Source: Victivallis lenta (GTDB taxonomy: Bacteria > Verrucomicrobiota > Lentisphaeria > Victivallales > Victivallaceae). From it: 64,000 nucleotides of DNA. A model generated the notes under the pieces. It did not search any database and was not told where the DNA came from. It worked only from the letters and a program-made list of their open reading frames with translations. The stretch's first letter is position 1, and each line of letters begins with the position of its first letter. A program made the position numbers and the translations under genes. This document shows, piece after piece, positions 7,589 through 15,395 of this stretch. The stretch lies in NCBI RefSeq assembly GCF_009695545.1, contig NZ_VUNS01000002.1, positions 310,001 through 374,000 on the forward strand, in the 5' to 3' direction.

Positions 7589-8874
7589 ATCGTATACTCC
7601 AGAAATTTATGCCGGTGCACCGGGCCGATGGTGAAAACCAGCTCGAGCTCTCCGGCTTCGTCATAGCGCTCCTCGTAGATCCGGCCGCTGGCGTGAGCGA
7701 GCGCGGCCAGATCGTGCCGCCCGGGCGGAAGCTTGACCCGGAGCAGCTGGAAATTCTCGGCGGCGATGGCGGTCAGCCGCGCCTTCAGGGCATCGACTCC
7801 CTCGCCGGTATGGGTTGAAATGTAATACGCTCCCGGAAAGAGTCCGTTCAGCCGGGCCAGCAGCACAAGCTCCGCGTCGCGGTCCAGCAGATCGAGCTTG
7901 TTGAAGACAACGATGATCTTCTTCTCATCGGCGCCGAGCTCCTTCAGCACGGAGAGCGTCGTCTCCCACTGGGCGTCAAGCTGGCCGGACGAAATATCGA
8001 GGACCAGCAGCAGGAAATCGGCGAGCACCGCCTCTTCCAGCGTCGACTTGAACGCCTCGACAAGCGAATGCGGCAGCTTGCGCACGAATCCGACCGTGTC
8101 GGTCAGCAGCACCTCGAGATTCTCCCCGAGCGGAACCCGGCGCGTCGTCGGGTCGAGCGTGGCGAAGAGCTGGTCCTTGACCAGCAGCTCGGAACCGGAG
8201 AGCGCCTGCAGCAGCGAGGACTTCCCGACATTCGTATAGCCGACGATCGCGCCGTGCGGCACGAGGTTGCGCCGCCGGGACTTGCGCTGGGTTTCGCGCT
8301 GTTTGCGGACCGTTTTGAGCTCTTCTTCGAGCTGCCGGATGCGGCGGCGCAGGAGCCGGCGGTCGGTTTCGATCTGCGCCTCGCCCTCGCCGCGGGTCGT
8401 CGCGCCGCCGCCGTGCTGGCGGGAGAGGTGGGTCCAGGCACGGGTCAGCCGCGGCAGCGAATATCGGGTGCGGGCGAGCTCGACCTGAAGCACGGCCTCG
8501 CGGGTCGAAGCGCGTTCGGCGAAGATATCGAGGATGACCTCTTCGCGGTCGATGACGCAGCTATGGGTCAGCCTCTCCCAGTTGCGCTGCTGAGACGGAG
8601 TGAGCGGATTGTCGAAAATCAGGCAGTCGGCCTCGCACTCCTGCAGCAGCTGCGCGATTTCCCGCGCCTTGCCGGTACCGACGCAATACTGCGGCATGGG
8701 GGAGTGGAGATTGACGACGACCGGTTCGAGCGGAACGATATCGAGATTCCGGACCAGATCGGCCAGTTCATCGAGATGTTCTTCCACCTCGGCCGCAGTC
8801 TCATCCGGAGTGCGGATGCCGACGAGCAAAGCGCGTTCGACCTTCTTTCGGGAGTCTTCTGCCATATCGATCAT
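7585..8874 (-). CDS. hflX: GTPase HflX
   Basis: A 429-residue GTPase of the HflX family, which binds 50S subunits and rescues or splits stalled ribosomes. The N-terminal HflX domain includes PQYCVGTGKA; a helical linker with RGEGEAQIETDRRLLRRRI precedes the G domain. G1 is GYTNVGKSS (about residue 210), G3 DTVGFVRKLP and G4 NKLDLLD. ATG 8874 gives the length reported; ATG 8865 (MAEDS) is an equally possible start as neither has a clear ribosome site. The stop overlaps the next gene by 4 bp. Confidence 0.93.
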   Translation of the reverse strand: MIDMAEDSRKKVERALLVGIRTPDETAAEVEEHLDELADLVRNLDIVPLEPVVVNLHSPMPQYCVGTGKAREIAQLLQECEADCLIFDNPLTPSQQRNWERLTHSCVIDREEVILDIFAERASTREAVLQVELARTRYSLPRLTRAWTHLSRQHGGGATTRGEGEAQIETDRRLLRRRIRQLEEELKTVRKQRETQRKSRRRNLVPHGAIVGYTNVGKSSLLQALSGSELLVKDQLFATLDPTTRRVPLGENLEVLLTDTVGFVRKLPHSLVEAFKSTLEEAVLADFLLLVLDISSGQLDAQWETTLSVLKELGADEKKIIVVFNKLDLLDRDAELVLLARLNGLFPGAYYISTHTGEGVDALKARLTAIAAENFQLLRVKLPPGRHDLAALAHASGRIYEERYDEAGELELVFTIGPVHRHKFLEYTI

Positions 8875-8987
8875 ATGAGGACAAATTCTTTCTGATGGAA
8901 ACGATTACACATTTCTTAACAATACACCGTTCCGCGGGATTTTCCAGAAGGAAGGCGGAAAATATATGGAAAAACCCTCCCTCCCGA

Positions 8988-9016
8988 TTGCGAAAAGCCG
9001 CAATCCGGGCTATAGT
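8988..9016 (+). promoter_or_regulatory. Promoter of tRNA-Leu
   Basis: TTGCGA, 17 bp, TATAGT, with the mature tRNA 5' end 13 bp after the -10. Confidence 0.7.
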
Positions 9017-9028
9017 AAGCCTCCGGAC

Positions 9029-9112
9029 GCGCGAATGGCGGAATGGCAGACGCCCCGGATTTAGGTTCCGGTGCCGCAAGGCGTGGGGGTTCAAATCCCC
9101 CTTCGCGCACCA
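9029..9112 (+). tRNA. tRNA-Leu (anticodon UAG)
   Basis: Acceptor stem GCGCGAA pairs with TTCGCGC. The D stem is GGC/GCC. The anticodon stem CCGGA/TCCGG closes the loop TTTAGGT, giving anticodon UAG, which reads CUN leucine codons. A long class II variable arm (GCC-GCAA-GGC) and T stem GGGGG/CCCCC with loop TTCAAAT follow. The CCA end is encoded in the DNA. Confidence 0.97.
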
Positions 9113-9503
9113 TAATTCAACCTCAGATATACGAACTGCCTGCAATAAAAACATTATTTTTTCACGGGCTGAATTGCGGCAGTTTTGCAGCCGAAAAAGT
9201 TTTTCGAAGGGATGGCGTTGCCGGCGGATGTTTTTCCGGAATTCTCAATGAACTCAGGCGGCTGAATGAGAACCTGAAAACAAGCAGACAGCCCGAACTA
9301 CGCAAAATGCGGAAAAGCGCCGGTTCCATTTCCCGGCGATGGAGCCATCGACAGATTCCATCGCATGTCCTCGCGGAATTTTCCCGGCACGGCGGAAATT
9401 TCCGTCGGCCGCAAGCGGCGAAATATTTCCGGGCGGCCGGAGTGGAATTCAGCCGCGAGTCGTGGTATTTTATCGGAACAGACACAATATACAGGAAAAA
9501 GCC
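9113..9503. other. Gene-free stretch after tRNA-Leu
   Basis: Nearly 400 bp with no convincing gene. An imperfect inverted repeat at 9134-9186 (AACTGCC-GCAA against TTGC-GGCAGTT, one bulged base, then TTT) could be a weak terminator or processing structure for the tRNA transcript. A poor -10 (CAATAT) lies at 9485-9490 before the next gene. Otherwise I see nothing. Confidence 0.4.
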
Positions 9504-11081
9504 ATGAATCATGCGGGAAGATGGGCCGCCGCCTTGTGCTGCGCGGCGGCGACTCTGTACGGCGCCGAGTGGCGGCAGTCGTTCGACGGCGAACCTTACA
9601 CCTGCGCCATGCCGGCTGACAAGGCGTGGGCGTTGAGCGACCAGCTCGAAAGCACGTTCGCCGACGGTGTCCGCGGCCGGGCTCTGGACCTCAGTTCCGC
9701 AGCCGGAAAGCGCCGCCCGGTGCGCATCGAGCCGCCGTTCTCCTGCAACCGGGATTTCTCCGTCTCGCTCTGGGTCAAAAGCGCTCCCGGCGCGATTCAG
9801 GGCACGCCGATCGCCGCCAACGGGACGCTCCGGGAATCCGGCTGGCAGATTCTCGCCCGGGAGAACGGCAGCTGGGCAGTCAAGCTCCGCAGCGGCGAAA
9901 CCTCTTTTGAATACGCGCCTCCCCTCCGGAAAATCAACGACGGCGCGTGGCATCAGCTCGCCTTCACCATCGACACCGGGCGCGGCCTCGCGCGCTTCTA
10001 CTACGACGGCCGCTGCGTCGCCATCTACAACATCGACGGTCTCGGACCGCTCGATTCCGGCAAATGGACGGTGTTCGGCGGCAGCGACGATTCGTTCGAC
10101 TCGGGCGACGCCGGCATGATCGAGGCGTTCAACGGCTGCATCGACGAGCTGTACCTCTCCGACACGGTGCGGAGCGATGCCGATCTCGCCGCCGAATTCG
10201 CCGCGCTGCAGCCCGGCCGGGTCCGGCCGGTCCCGGTGCTGGAGGGCGACCGGGTCCGCTGCATGGTCTGGAATATCTGGCACGGCGGCCGCCACACCGG
10301 CAGGCACGTCGGCCCGCAGCGCATCGTCGAAATCATGAAGTCGATCGATCCGGACGTGATCGGAGTCATCGAAACCTACGGTTCCGGCGCGATCCTCGCC
10401 GACGGAATGGACTATCAGCTTTATCTGATCAGCAGCAACCTCTCGATCCTGAGCCGCTATCCGATCGCGGAGGCGATCAAAATCTTCAAGCCGTTCAACT
10501 CCGGCGCGGCGGCGATCGACTTCGGCAGCGGCCGTTCGATGGTGCTGAACGTATCGTGGCTGAACTACCTGCCCGACTTCGCCGCTCAGATCGCCGAAGG
10601 GAAAGCGACTCCGGAATCGCTCCGCGCCGGAGAAGCGGCCACCCGCGAGCCGGAGATCCGGCAGATTCTGGAAGAACTCAAGCCGTTCCGCGACAACGCC
10701 GCGCGTGTGCCGCTGGTGGTGGCGGGTGACTTCAACGTCGCCTCGCACCTCGACTGGACCGAGGAGAACCGGGACCTTCACCGCGGTTTCGCCGTCGACT
10801 GGCCGGTAAGCCGGCGCATGGAGGAGGCCGGTTTCACGGACACCTTCCGCGCGCTGAATCCGGATGTCCGCCGGAACGAGGCGCTCTCCTGGTGCGTCTG
10901 GGCCACGGTTCCGGGAGGCCGTTACCAGACCTATACGCTCCAGGCCCGGATCGACTACATCTACCTGCTCGGAGCCCGGGCGGTCGAAAGCCGTTACCTC
11001 GGCACGCACAAGGCGCTTTTCCCATCGGATCACGGGACGTTCTACACCGACTTCCTGCTGCCGGACGCGTCCAGACCCTGA
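9504..11081 (+). CDS. Exported LamG-like / endonuclease-exonuclease-phosphatase protein
   Basis: A 525-residue protein with a signal peptide (MNHAGRWAAALCCAAATLYG). Residues about 25-245 form a LamG/concanavalin-like jelly roll (SLWVKS, GAWHQLAFTID, CIDELYLSD). Residues about 255-525 form an EEP-fold hydrolase with the expected order of motifs: VWNIWHGG, IETYG, GDFN, ARIDYIY and PSDHG, including the divalent-metal and catalytic Asp/His residues. The EEP superfamily contains DNases, sphingomyelinases and sugar-phosphate phosphatases, so the substrate is open. Start ATG 9504 has AGGAAAA just ahead; longer frames upstream lack a site and would bury the signal peptide. Confidence 0.8.
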   Translation: MNHAGRWAAALCCAAATLYGAEWRQSFDGEPYTCAMPADKAWALSDQLESTFADGVRGRALDLSSAAGKRRPVRIEPPFSCNRDFSVSLWVKSAPGAIQGTPIAANGTLRESGWQILARENGSWAVKLRSGETSFEYAPPLRKINDGAWHQLAFTIDTGRGLARFYYDGRCVAIYNIDGLGPLDSGKWTVFGGSDDSFDSGDAGMIEAFNGCIDELYLSDTVRSDADLAAEFAALQPGRVRPVPVLEGDRVRCMVWNIWHGGRHTGRHVGPQRIVEIMKSIDPDVIGVIETYGSGAILADGMDYQLYLISSNLSILSRYPIAEAIKIFKPFNSGAAAIDFGSGRSMVLNVSWLNYLPDFAAQIAEGKATPESLRAGEAATREPEIRQILEELKPFRDNAARVPLVVAGDFNVASHLDWTEENRDLHRGFAVDWPVSRRMEEAGFTDTFRALNPDVRRNEALSWCVWATVPGGRYQTYTLQARIDYIYLLGARAVESRYLGTHKALFPSDHGTFYTDFLLPDASRP

Positions 11082-11139
11082 TCTCTCCGCAGCACACGGA
11101 TTCAACCGCAACTTAACACACGTGAATGGAAAATAAAAA

Positions 11140-12777
11140 ATGAAACCCGAAACCCTGGCCGCCGCCGAACACTTCATCGAGAACGAAACCGAATTCCACC
11201 TCGGTTTCCTGCCGACCGAACAGTCCAACCCGAAAACGCGCAGCATGGAAGCCGATTTCGCGCGTTCAACCGCCGACGGCGTCCGCACACTCCAGAAACC
11301 GGACCGCGACGTGCTCGCTATGGCCGAACGCGTTCTCGGGTCCCCCGCCTTCGCCCGGATGGCCGACGACGGCATCCGCACGGTCCGCAACGGTGGGCGC
11401 ATCGTCTTCTCCGGCTGCGGCGCAACCGGGCGGCTCAGCATCCTGCTCGAATCGATGTGGCGCGAATACTTTGCTCCGGCGGGCGATCCCCTCGCCGATG
11501 CGGCCGCCGGCATCATGACCGGCGGCGACTATGCACTGGTCAAGTCGGTCGAGGCGTTCGAAGATTATCAGAACTTCGGCAGGCGGCAGGCGGCCGACCT
11601 CGGCATCGGCCCGAAGGACATGCTCGTGGCCATCACCGAAGGCGGTGAAACCAGCTCGGTCATCGGCACGGTCAAGGAGTCGGCCGAACGCGGCGCGGCG
11701 GTCTATCTGCTCTTCAACAATCCGGCCGCGCTGCTGCGCGAACGGCTCGTCCGCTGCCGCGAGGTCATCGACGACCCGCGCGTGACGGTGCTGGATCTCT
11801 CCTGCGGACCGATGGCGCTGGCCGGTTCAACCCGTATGCAGGCGACAACCAGCGAGCAGCTCGTCGGCGGCGCGCTGCTCGAAACCGTCCTCGCCGGCCT
11901 GGAAGGGCGCCCGGCTCCGGAGTTTGCGGCGGAATTCGGCCGCGTGCTCGACCACCTCGAATCGGAGGAGTCGGTCCGGCAGCTCGCCGAAGCCATCGAC
12001 TTCGAAGCGGAGCTTTACCGCGGCGGCGGCAAAGTGACCTACCTTGCCGACGACTATCTGCTCGACATCTTCACCGACACGACCGAACGCTCCCCGACCT
12101 TCATGCTGCCGCCGTTCCGCCGGAACGACGACACCGCCTCCCCGATGCCGTGGGCCTTCGTCAAGAATCCGCTTCACACCACGCGCGGCACCTGGCGGAA
12201 CATGCTGCACCGCGCGCCGCGCTGCCTGAACTGGACCCGGCAGGACTACATCGCCATGGAGTCGCCTCAGAAGATCGTCGACAATCCGCCGCAGATCGAT
12301 GCGGAGGCGCTCTACCGCTTCGAAGTCGGCAACGAGCCCGCACCGGAGCGGTTCGCCGGCGCCGCCTCCGGCGCCATACTCGTCGAGGTGGCCGGGAGCG
12401 CGGGCAACGCCGCGCTTGAAGCGGCCGCGAAGCAGTGGAAAGTGATTCGGAAGCTCGAAATTTCCTCCGGAGCATCCGATTCCCCGCTCCACCTCATGAA
12501 CCATATGGCGCTCAAGCTCGCGCTGAACACCATCTCGACCGGCACGATGGCACGGCTCGGACGGGTGGCCGGGAACTGGATGAGCTGGGTCAGCATCTCG
12601 AACAAGAAGCTGATCGACCGCGCGATCCGGCTCGTCTCCGAACTCGGCGGAGTTCCGTACCGCGAAGCGTGCCTCGCCCTCTTCGAAACCGCCGCCGAAA
12701 TGGAGTCGGAGGATTGGAGCGGCCGCGAGAAGCCGTCGCCGGTTCAGCTTACCCTGGCCCGGCTCCGCCGCGGCTGA
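11140..12777 (+). CDS. SIS-domain protein of the MurQ/GCKR-like family
   Basis: A 545-residue protein with two predicted SIS (sugar isomerase) domains. SGCGATGRLS at residues 91-100 corresponds to the GAGTSGRL motif of N-acetylmuramate-6-phosphate etherase MurQ. AITEGGETSSV and GPMALAGSTRMQATTSEQLV match the later MurQ motifs. MurQ is about 300 residues; the extra 200 residues and second SIS-like half resemble the glucokinase regulatory protein layout. It may act on phosphosugars (MurNAc-6-P or fructose-P) as enzyme or sensor. The start ATG lacks a strong ribosome site, though AATGGAAA lies close. It follows the EEP gene by 58 bp and may share its transcript. Confidence 0.7.
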   Translation: MKPETLAAAEHFIENETEFHLGFLPTEQSNPKTRSMEADFARSTADGVRTLQKPDRDVLAMAERVLGSPAFARMADDGIRTVRNGGRIVFSGCGATGRLSILLESMWREYFAPAGDPLADAAAGIMTGGDYALVKSVEAFEDYQNFGRRQAADLGIGPKDMLVAITEGGETSSVIGTVKESAERGAAVYLLFNNPAALLRERLVRCREVIDDPRVTVLDLSCGPMALAGSTRMQATTSEQLVGGALLETVLAGLEGRPAPEFAAEFGRVLDHLESEESVRQLAEAIDFEAELYRGGGKVTYLADDYLLDIFTDTTERSPTFMLPPFRRNDDTASPMPWAFVKNPLHTTRGTWRNMLHRAPRCLNWTRQDYIAMESPQKIVDNPPQIDAEALYRFEVGNEPAPERFAGAASGAILVEVAGSAGNAALEAAAKQWKVIRKLEISSGASDSPLHLMNHMALKLALNTISTGTMARLGRVAGNWMSWVSISNKKLIDRAIRLVSELGGVPYREACLALFETAAEMESEDWSGREKPSPVQLTLARLRRG

Positions 12778-12787
12778 AGCACGGCGG

Positions 12788-13237
12788 TCAGCGGGTCACG
12801 TCGAACCGGTAGCGGACCGTCTGTTCCGGCTGCGGATTCTTCTCCCACTCCCGGATGCAGTTGCCGACCACGTAGATCGACCCCGGACGCGCCGCTTTGA
12901 CCATGACCTCGCGCACACCCGGCGCTCCGGCCAGCCGGGTATTCGACGCGAGATAACGCTCTCCGACCAGCTCGACCGCCTGCCCGCTCTTCGGCTGCGG
13001 GCCGCGCTTGCCGTTGTCGAGCTTGAAGTACCAGCTGTAACCGGTAGTCGGATTCTCCTTCAGCGTGATCTTCGCATACTGGCCGACCCGGAGCGGAACT
13101 GCGTCGCCGGATTCCTGAATCGTCAGCGTAACCGACGGCGCCGGGAAATCAAGCGCCTTCTCTTCGGACGGCTGCGAAGCGCAGCCCGCGAACAAAGCGG
13201 CGCAGACGGCAGCGGCCGGAATCAGAAAATATTTCAT
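12788..13237 (-). CDS. Chagasin/I42-type protease inhibitor lipoprotein
   Basis: A 149-residue protein with a lipoprotein signal ending in LFAGC (lipobox cysteine at residue 19). The mature part contains ENPTTGYSWYF, the NPTTG loop of inhibitor family I42, a GVRE-containing second loop near GAPGVREVMVKA, and a final beta-rich segment. I42 proteins inhibit papain-like cysteine peptidases; here the inhibitor would be anchored on the periplasmic side. ATG 13237 follows AGGAAGGAGG at 9 bp. It has its own promoter (13275-13303) lying over the end of the upstream gene. Confidence 0.82.
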   Translation of the reverse strand: MKYFLIPAAAVCAALFAGCASQPSEEKALDFPAPSVTLTIQESGDAVPLRVGQYAKITLKENPTTGYSWYFKLDNGKRGPQPKSGQAVELVGERYLASNTRLAGAPGVREVMVKAARPGSIYVVGNCIREWEKNPQPEQTVRYRFDVTR

Positions 13238-13274
13238 ATCGAACAGCCTCCTTCCTGTAAATTCACTCTTTCAT

Positions 13275-13303
13275 ACAATAGCACGGCTCAGCTGTTTCCG
13301 CAA
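13275..13303 (-). promoter_or_regulatory. Promoter of the I42 inhibitor gene
   Basis: Minus-strand TTGCGG, 17 bp, TATTGT. The -35 lies inside the last codons of the upstream HPr-kinase-like gene. Confidence 0.5.
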
Positions 13304-14148
13304 TCGAAACAGTTCCAGAATGCTCCGTCCAGCGTCGCTTCGAGCCGCCGCACCGGCAGTTCGCGGCAGAGGCGGCGGCCGAATTCAAAGCCCCGCAGCT
13401 TGAGCGCCCGGGCCTCTTCGGCCGGGACTCCCTGTTCCAGGATGTAATGCAGAAACACAAAGCTCTGCGAGATGCCGAGCACCTGCTGAACCGGCGACAG
13501 TGCGGCGACCGCGTCGCGCTGCGACTGCGCCAGCAGGAAAACCCGGTCCACCGGCACCGCCCGGCCGCCTTCGCAGCAAATCTCCGGCAACCGGCGGAAC
13601 CAGCGCGACCAGGTCGGCAGAGGATGGGCGAAATAACCGGAACCGTGCCGGATCAGCAGCAGCGCGTCGTCGCAATGTTTCTCCCACTCCGCATCGGGCA
13701 GCCGCCGGATGCTCGTGCTCTTTCCGGCTCCGCTCGCGCCGCAGATCAGGATGCCGCGATTGCCTTTCGAGGCGACGGCGCCGTGCACCAGCGCCGCATC
13801 GTCCCCCGCCAGCAGCCACGCCAGCGGCAGGAACGAGATGCTGCGCCGGAAAAACAGAAGCTCGCGCGGCGTCTCCGGGTCGCGTTCGAGGTAAAAATGC
13901 AGTTCGGCATTCCCCGGCCGGACCACCCGGAAAAGACCGTGGAAGAGCTGCGGCCACAGCGCCGGCGACGGCACATCGCCGGGCGGCGCGCCGTCATGCA
14001 GAAACGCGCCCGCCTCCGCCGGAACCCCGCCCGCGAAGCTTTCCCAGCCGCAACACGCCGCGATCTTCGCCAGCAGCCGCGCGCTTCGCGCTCCGCAGGA
14101 GCTCCAGCCGATGGAGCGGCCGTTGCAAAAGGACAAACGGTAATCCAA
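13288..14148 (-). CDS. HPr-kinase-like P-loop protein (ScmC-like)
   Basis: A 286-residue protein with a Walker A motif GASGAGKST at residues 137-145, preceded by the VHGAVASK strand typical of HPr kinase/phosphorylase C-terminal-like proteins, and a following CDDALLL motif in the place of the HPrK metal-binding aspartates. No N-terminal HPrK domain and no HPr-binding signature are seen. Its length and C-terminus (RELPVRRLEATLDGAFW) are reminiscent of ScmC from the SynChlorMet peptide-maturation cassette, but no radical SAM or PqqD-like partner is in the window. It lies 22 bp after the MFS gene in the same orientation. Substrate unknown. Confidence 0.65.
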   Translation of the reverse strand: MDYRLSFCNGRSIGWSSCGARSARLLAKIAACCGWESFAGGVPAEAGAFLHDGAPPGDVPSPALWPQLFHGLFRVVRPGNAELHFYLERDPETPRELLFFRRSISFLPLAWLLAGDDAALVHGAVASKGNRGILICGASGAGKSTSIRRLPDAEWEKHCDDALLLIRHGSGYFAHPLPTWSRWFRRLPEICCEGGRAVPVDRVFLLAQSQRDAVAALSPVQQVLGISQSFVFLHYILEQGVPAEEARALKLRGFEFGRRLCRELPVRRLEATLDGAFWNCFDCGNS

Positions 14149-14170
14149 ACGATCTCCCTTCCCCCTCTTC

Positions 14171-15394
14171 TCAAACCCGCTTCTTCCGCGCGATTTTCGG
14201 CGGGACGATCCGCGCCGTCGCGACGATCAGCGGAACCAGGAGCAGAAACAGCAGTCCCGACCCGAAAAATACGTAACGGACGGTGCCGAACCATCCGGCG
14301 ACGATGCCGCCGAGGTAGGCGCCCGATATCCAGCCGACCGCCTTCGCGCAGGCCGCCCAGCCGAAGTAGCTGCCGTGCTCGCGCTCCGGCGTCGCGCCGG
14401 CCAGCCACGCCTGAAAGAGCGGTTCAACGCCGCCGATCGCCAGAATCATCAGCGAACGCTCGACGAGCAGCCCGGCGACATGGTGGCTCATGCTCTGCAC
14501 GATCCGCAGAACTGCCGCGATCACGATCGCCGCGACCAGCACCCGGATGAACGGCAGCCTTCCGGCCAGAAAACCGAGCAGCAGCCCCGAAACAATACCG
14601 GCCAGAGAACAGAATCCGCTGATCCAGCCGCTCCACGAAAGCGCGTCGGGGCTGTGGTCCATGATCTCCATCACGAGCTGCGGCAGAAACGGATTGTCGA
14701 ACTCCCGCGCCAGCCCGAGGCAGATGAAGAGCACCATCAGATACCAGATCACGCCGAAGCGCGGAATCCGCCAGCGGATGCTGCGGACACGTTCCCGAAG
14801 CGTCTCGGTCCGCGTGAAATTCTCGCGCCCCCAGATCAGTACGAGCATGCCGGAGACGAAAAGCAGCACGCCGCTGCCAGCAAAGGTCCAGTTGAACCCG
14901 AAACGCTGCACCAGGCCGCCGCCGAGAAACTGCCCGGCCATCATTCCGCCGAACAACGCCGAAGCAATCGCGCCGAGAGCGAAGGAGCGGTGCTCCTTCG
15001 GCGTCGTGCTGATGATCAGCGTCTGAGCGGCGGAAACCGTACCGGTCAGCGCGCCGAGGAAGAGCCGGTGCACGATGATCAGGTCCGGAGATGTGATGAC
15101 CGCCAGCAGCGGCATCAGGAGCGCGCCGCCGAAGTTCGCGCGGATCAGCATCATGCGTCTCCCGTAGACGTCGGCGACCATTCCCCAGATCGGGGCGAAA
15201 ATGCAGAAAGTCAGATTGCCGGCCACGCTGAAGAGCGCGACATAATGGCTGAGCTCCTCGTCTCCGGTAACCCCGAGCTGGCGGAAAAAAAACGGCATGA
15301 ACGTATAAGCCGAACTGAACGACGCCATCGAAATGAACTGCGAAAGCCACACCACCGCGAGGTTGCGCTGCCAGCTGCCGGAAATCTGATTCAT
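14171..15394 (-). CDS. Major facilitator superfamily transporter
   Basis: A 407-residue polytopic membrane protein with about 12 helices. The loop GMVADVYGRRMML between helices 2 and 3 matches the MFS motif G-x-x-x-D-x-x-G-R-R. A central cytosolic loop (GRENFTRTETLRERVRS) divides the two halves. It resembles drug/sugar efflux-type members; the substrate cannot be told. The ATG lies 1 bp after the upstream stop, so it belongs to the minus-strand run with the kinase genes. Confidence 0.85.
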   Translation of the reverse strand: MNQISGSWQRNLAVVWLSQFISMASFSSAYTFMPFFFRQLGVTGDEELSHYVALFSVAGNLTFCIFAPIWGMVADVYGRRMMLIRANFGGALLMPLLAVITSPDLIIVHRLFLGALTGTVSAAQTLIISTTPKEHRSFALGAIASALFGGMMAGQFLGGGLVQRFGFNWTFAGSGVLLFVSGMLVLIWGRENFTRTETLRERVRSIRWRIPRFGVIWYLMVLFICLGLAREFDNPFLPQLVMEIMDHSPDALSWSGWISGFCSLAGIVSGLLLGFLAGRLPFIRVLVAAIVIAAVLRIVQSMSHHVAGLLVERSLMILAIGGVEPLFQAWLAGATPEREHGSYFGWAACAKAVGWISGAYLGGIVAGWFGTVRYVFFGSGLLFLLLVPLIVATARIVPPKIARKKRV

Positions 15395-15395
15395 C

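Noticed and set aside
4709-7666. 985-aa plus-strand open frame opposite the coiled-coil gene
   Set aside because: It is an antisense shadow: Arg/Leu/Gly-rich translation, no ribosome site, no domain, and it mirrors a well-supported gene with signal peptide and coupling to hflX.
9162-11516. 784-aa minus-strand frame
   Set aside because: Spans the opposite strand of the EEP gene and part of the SIS gene; composition is low-complexity Arg/Asp/Val typical of antisense GC-rich DNA.
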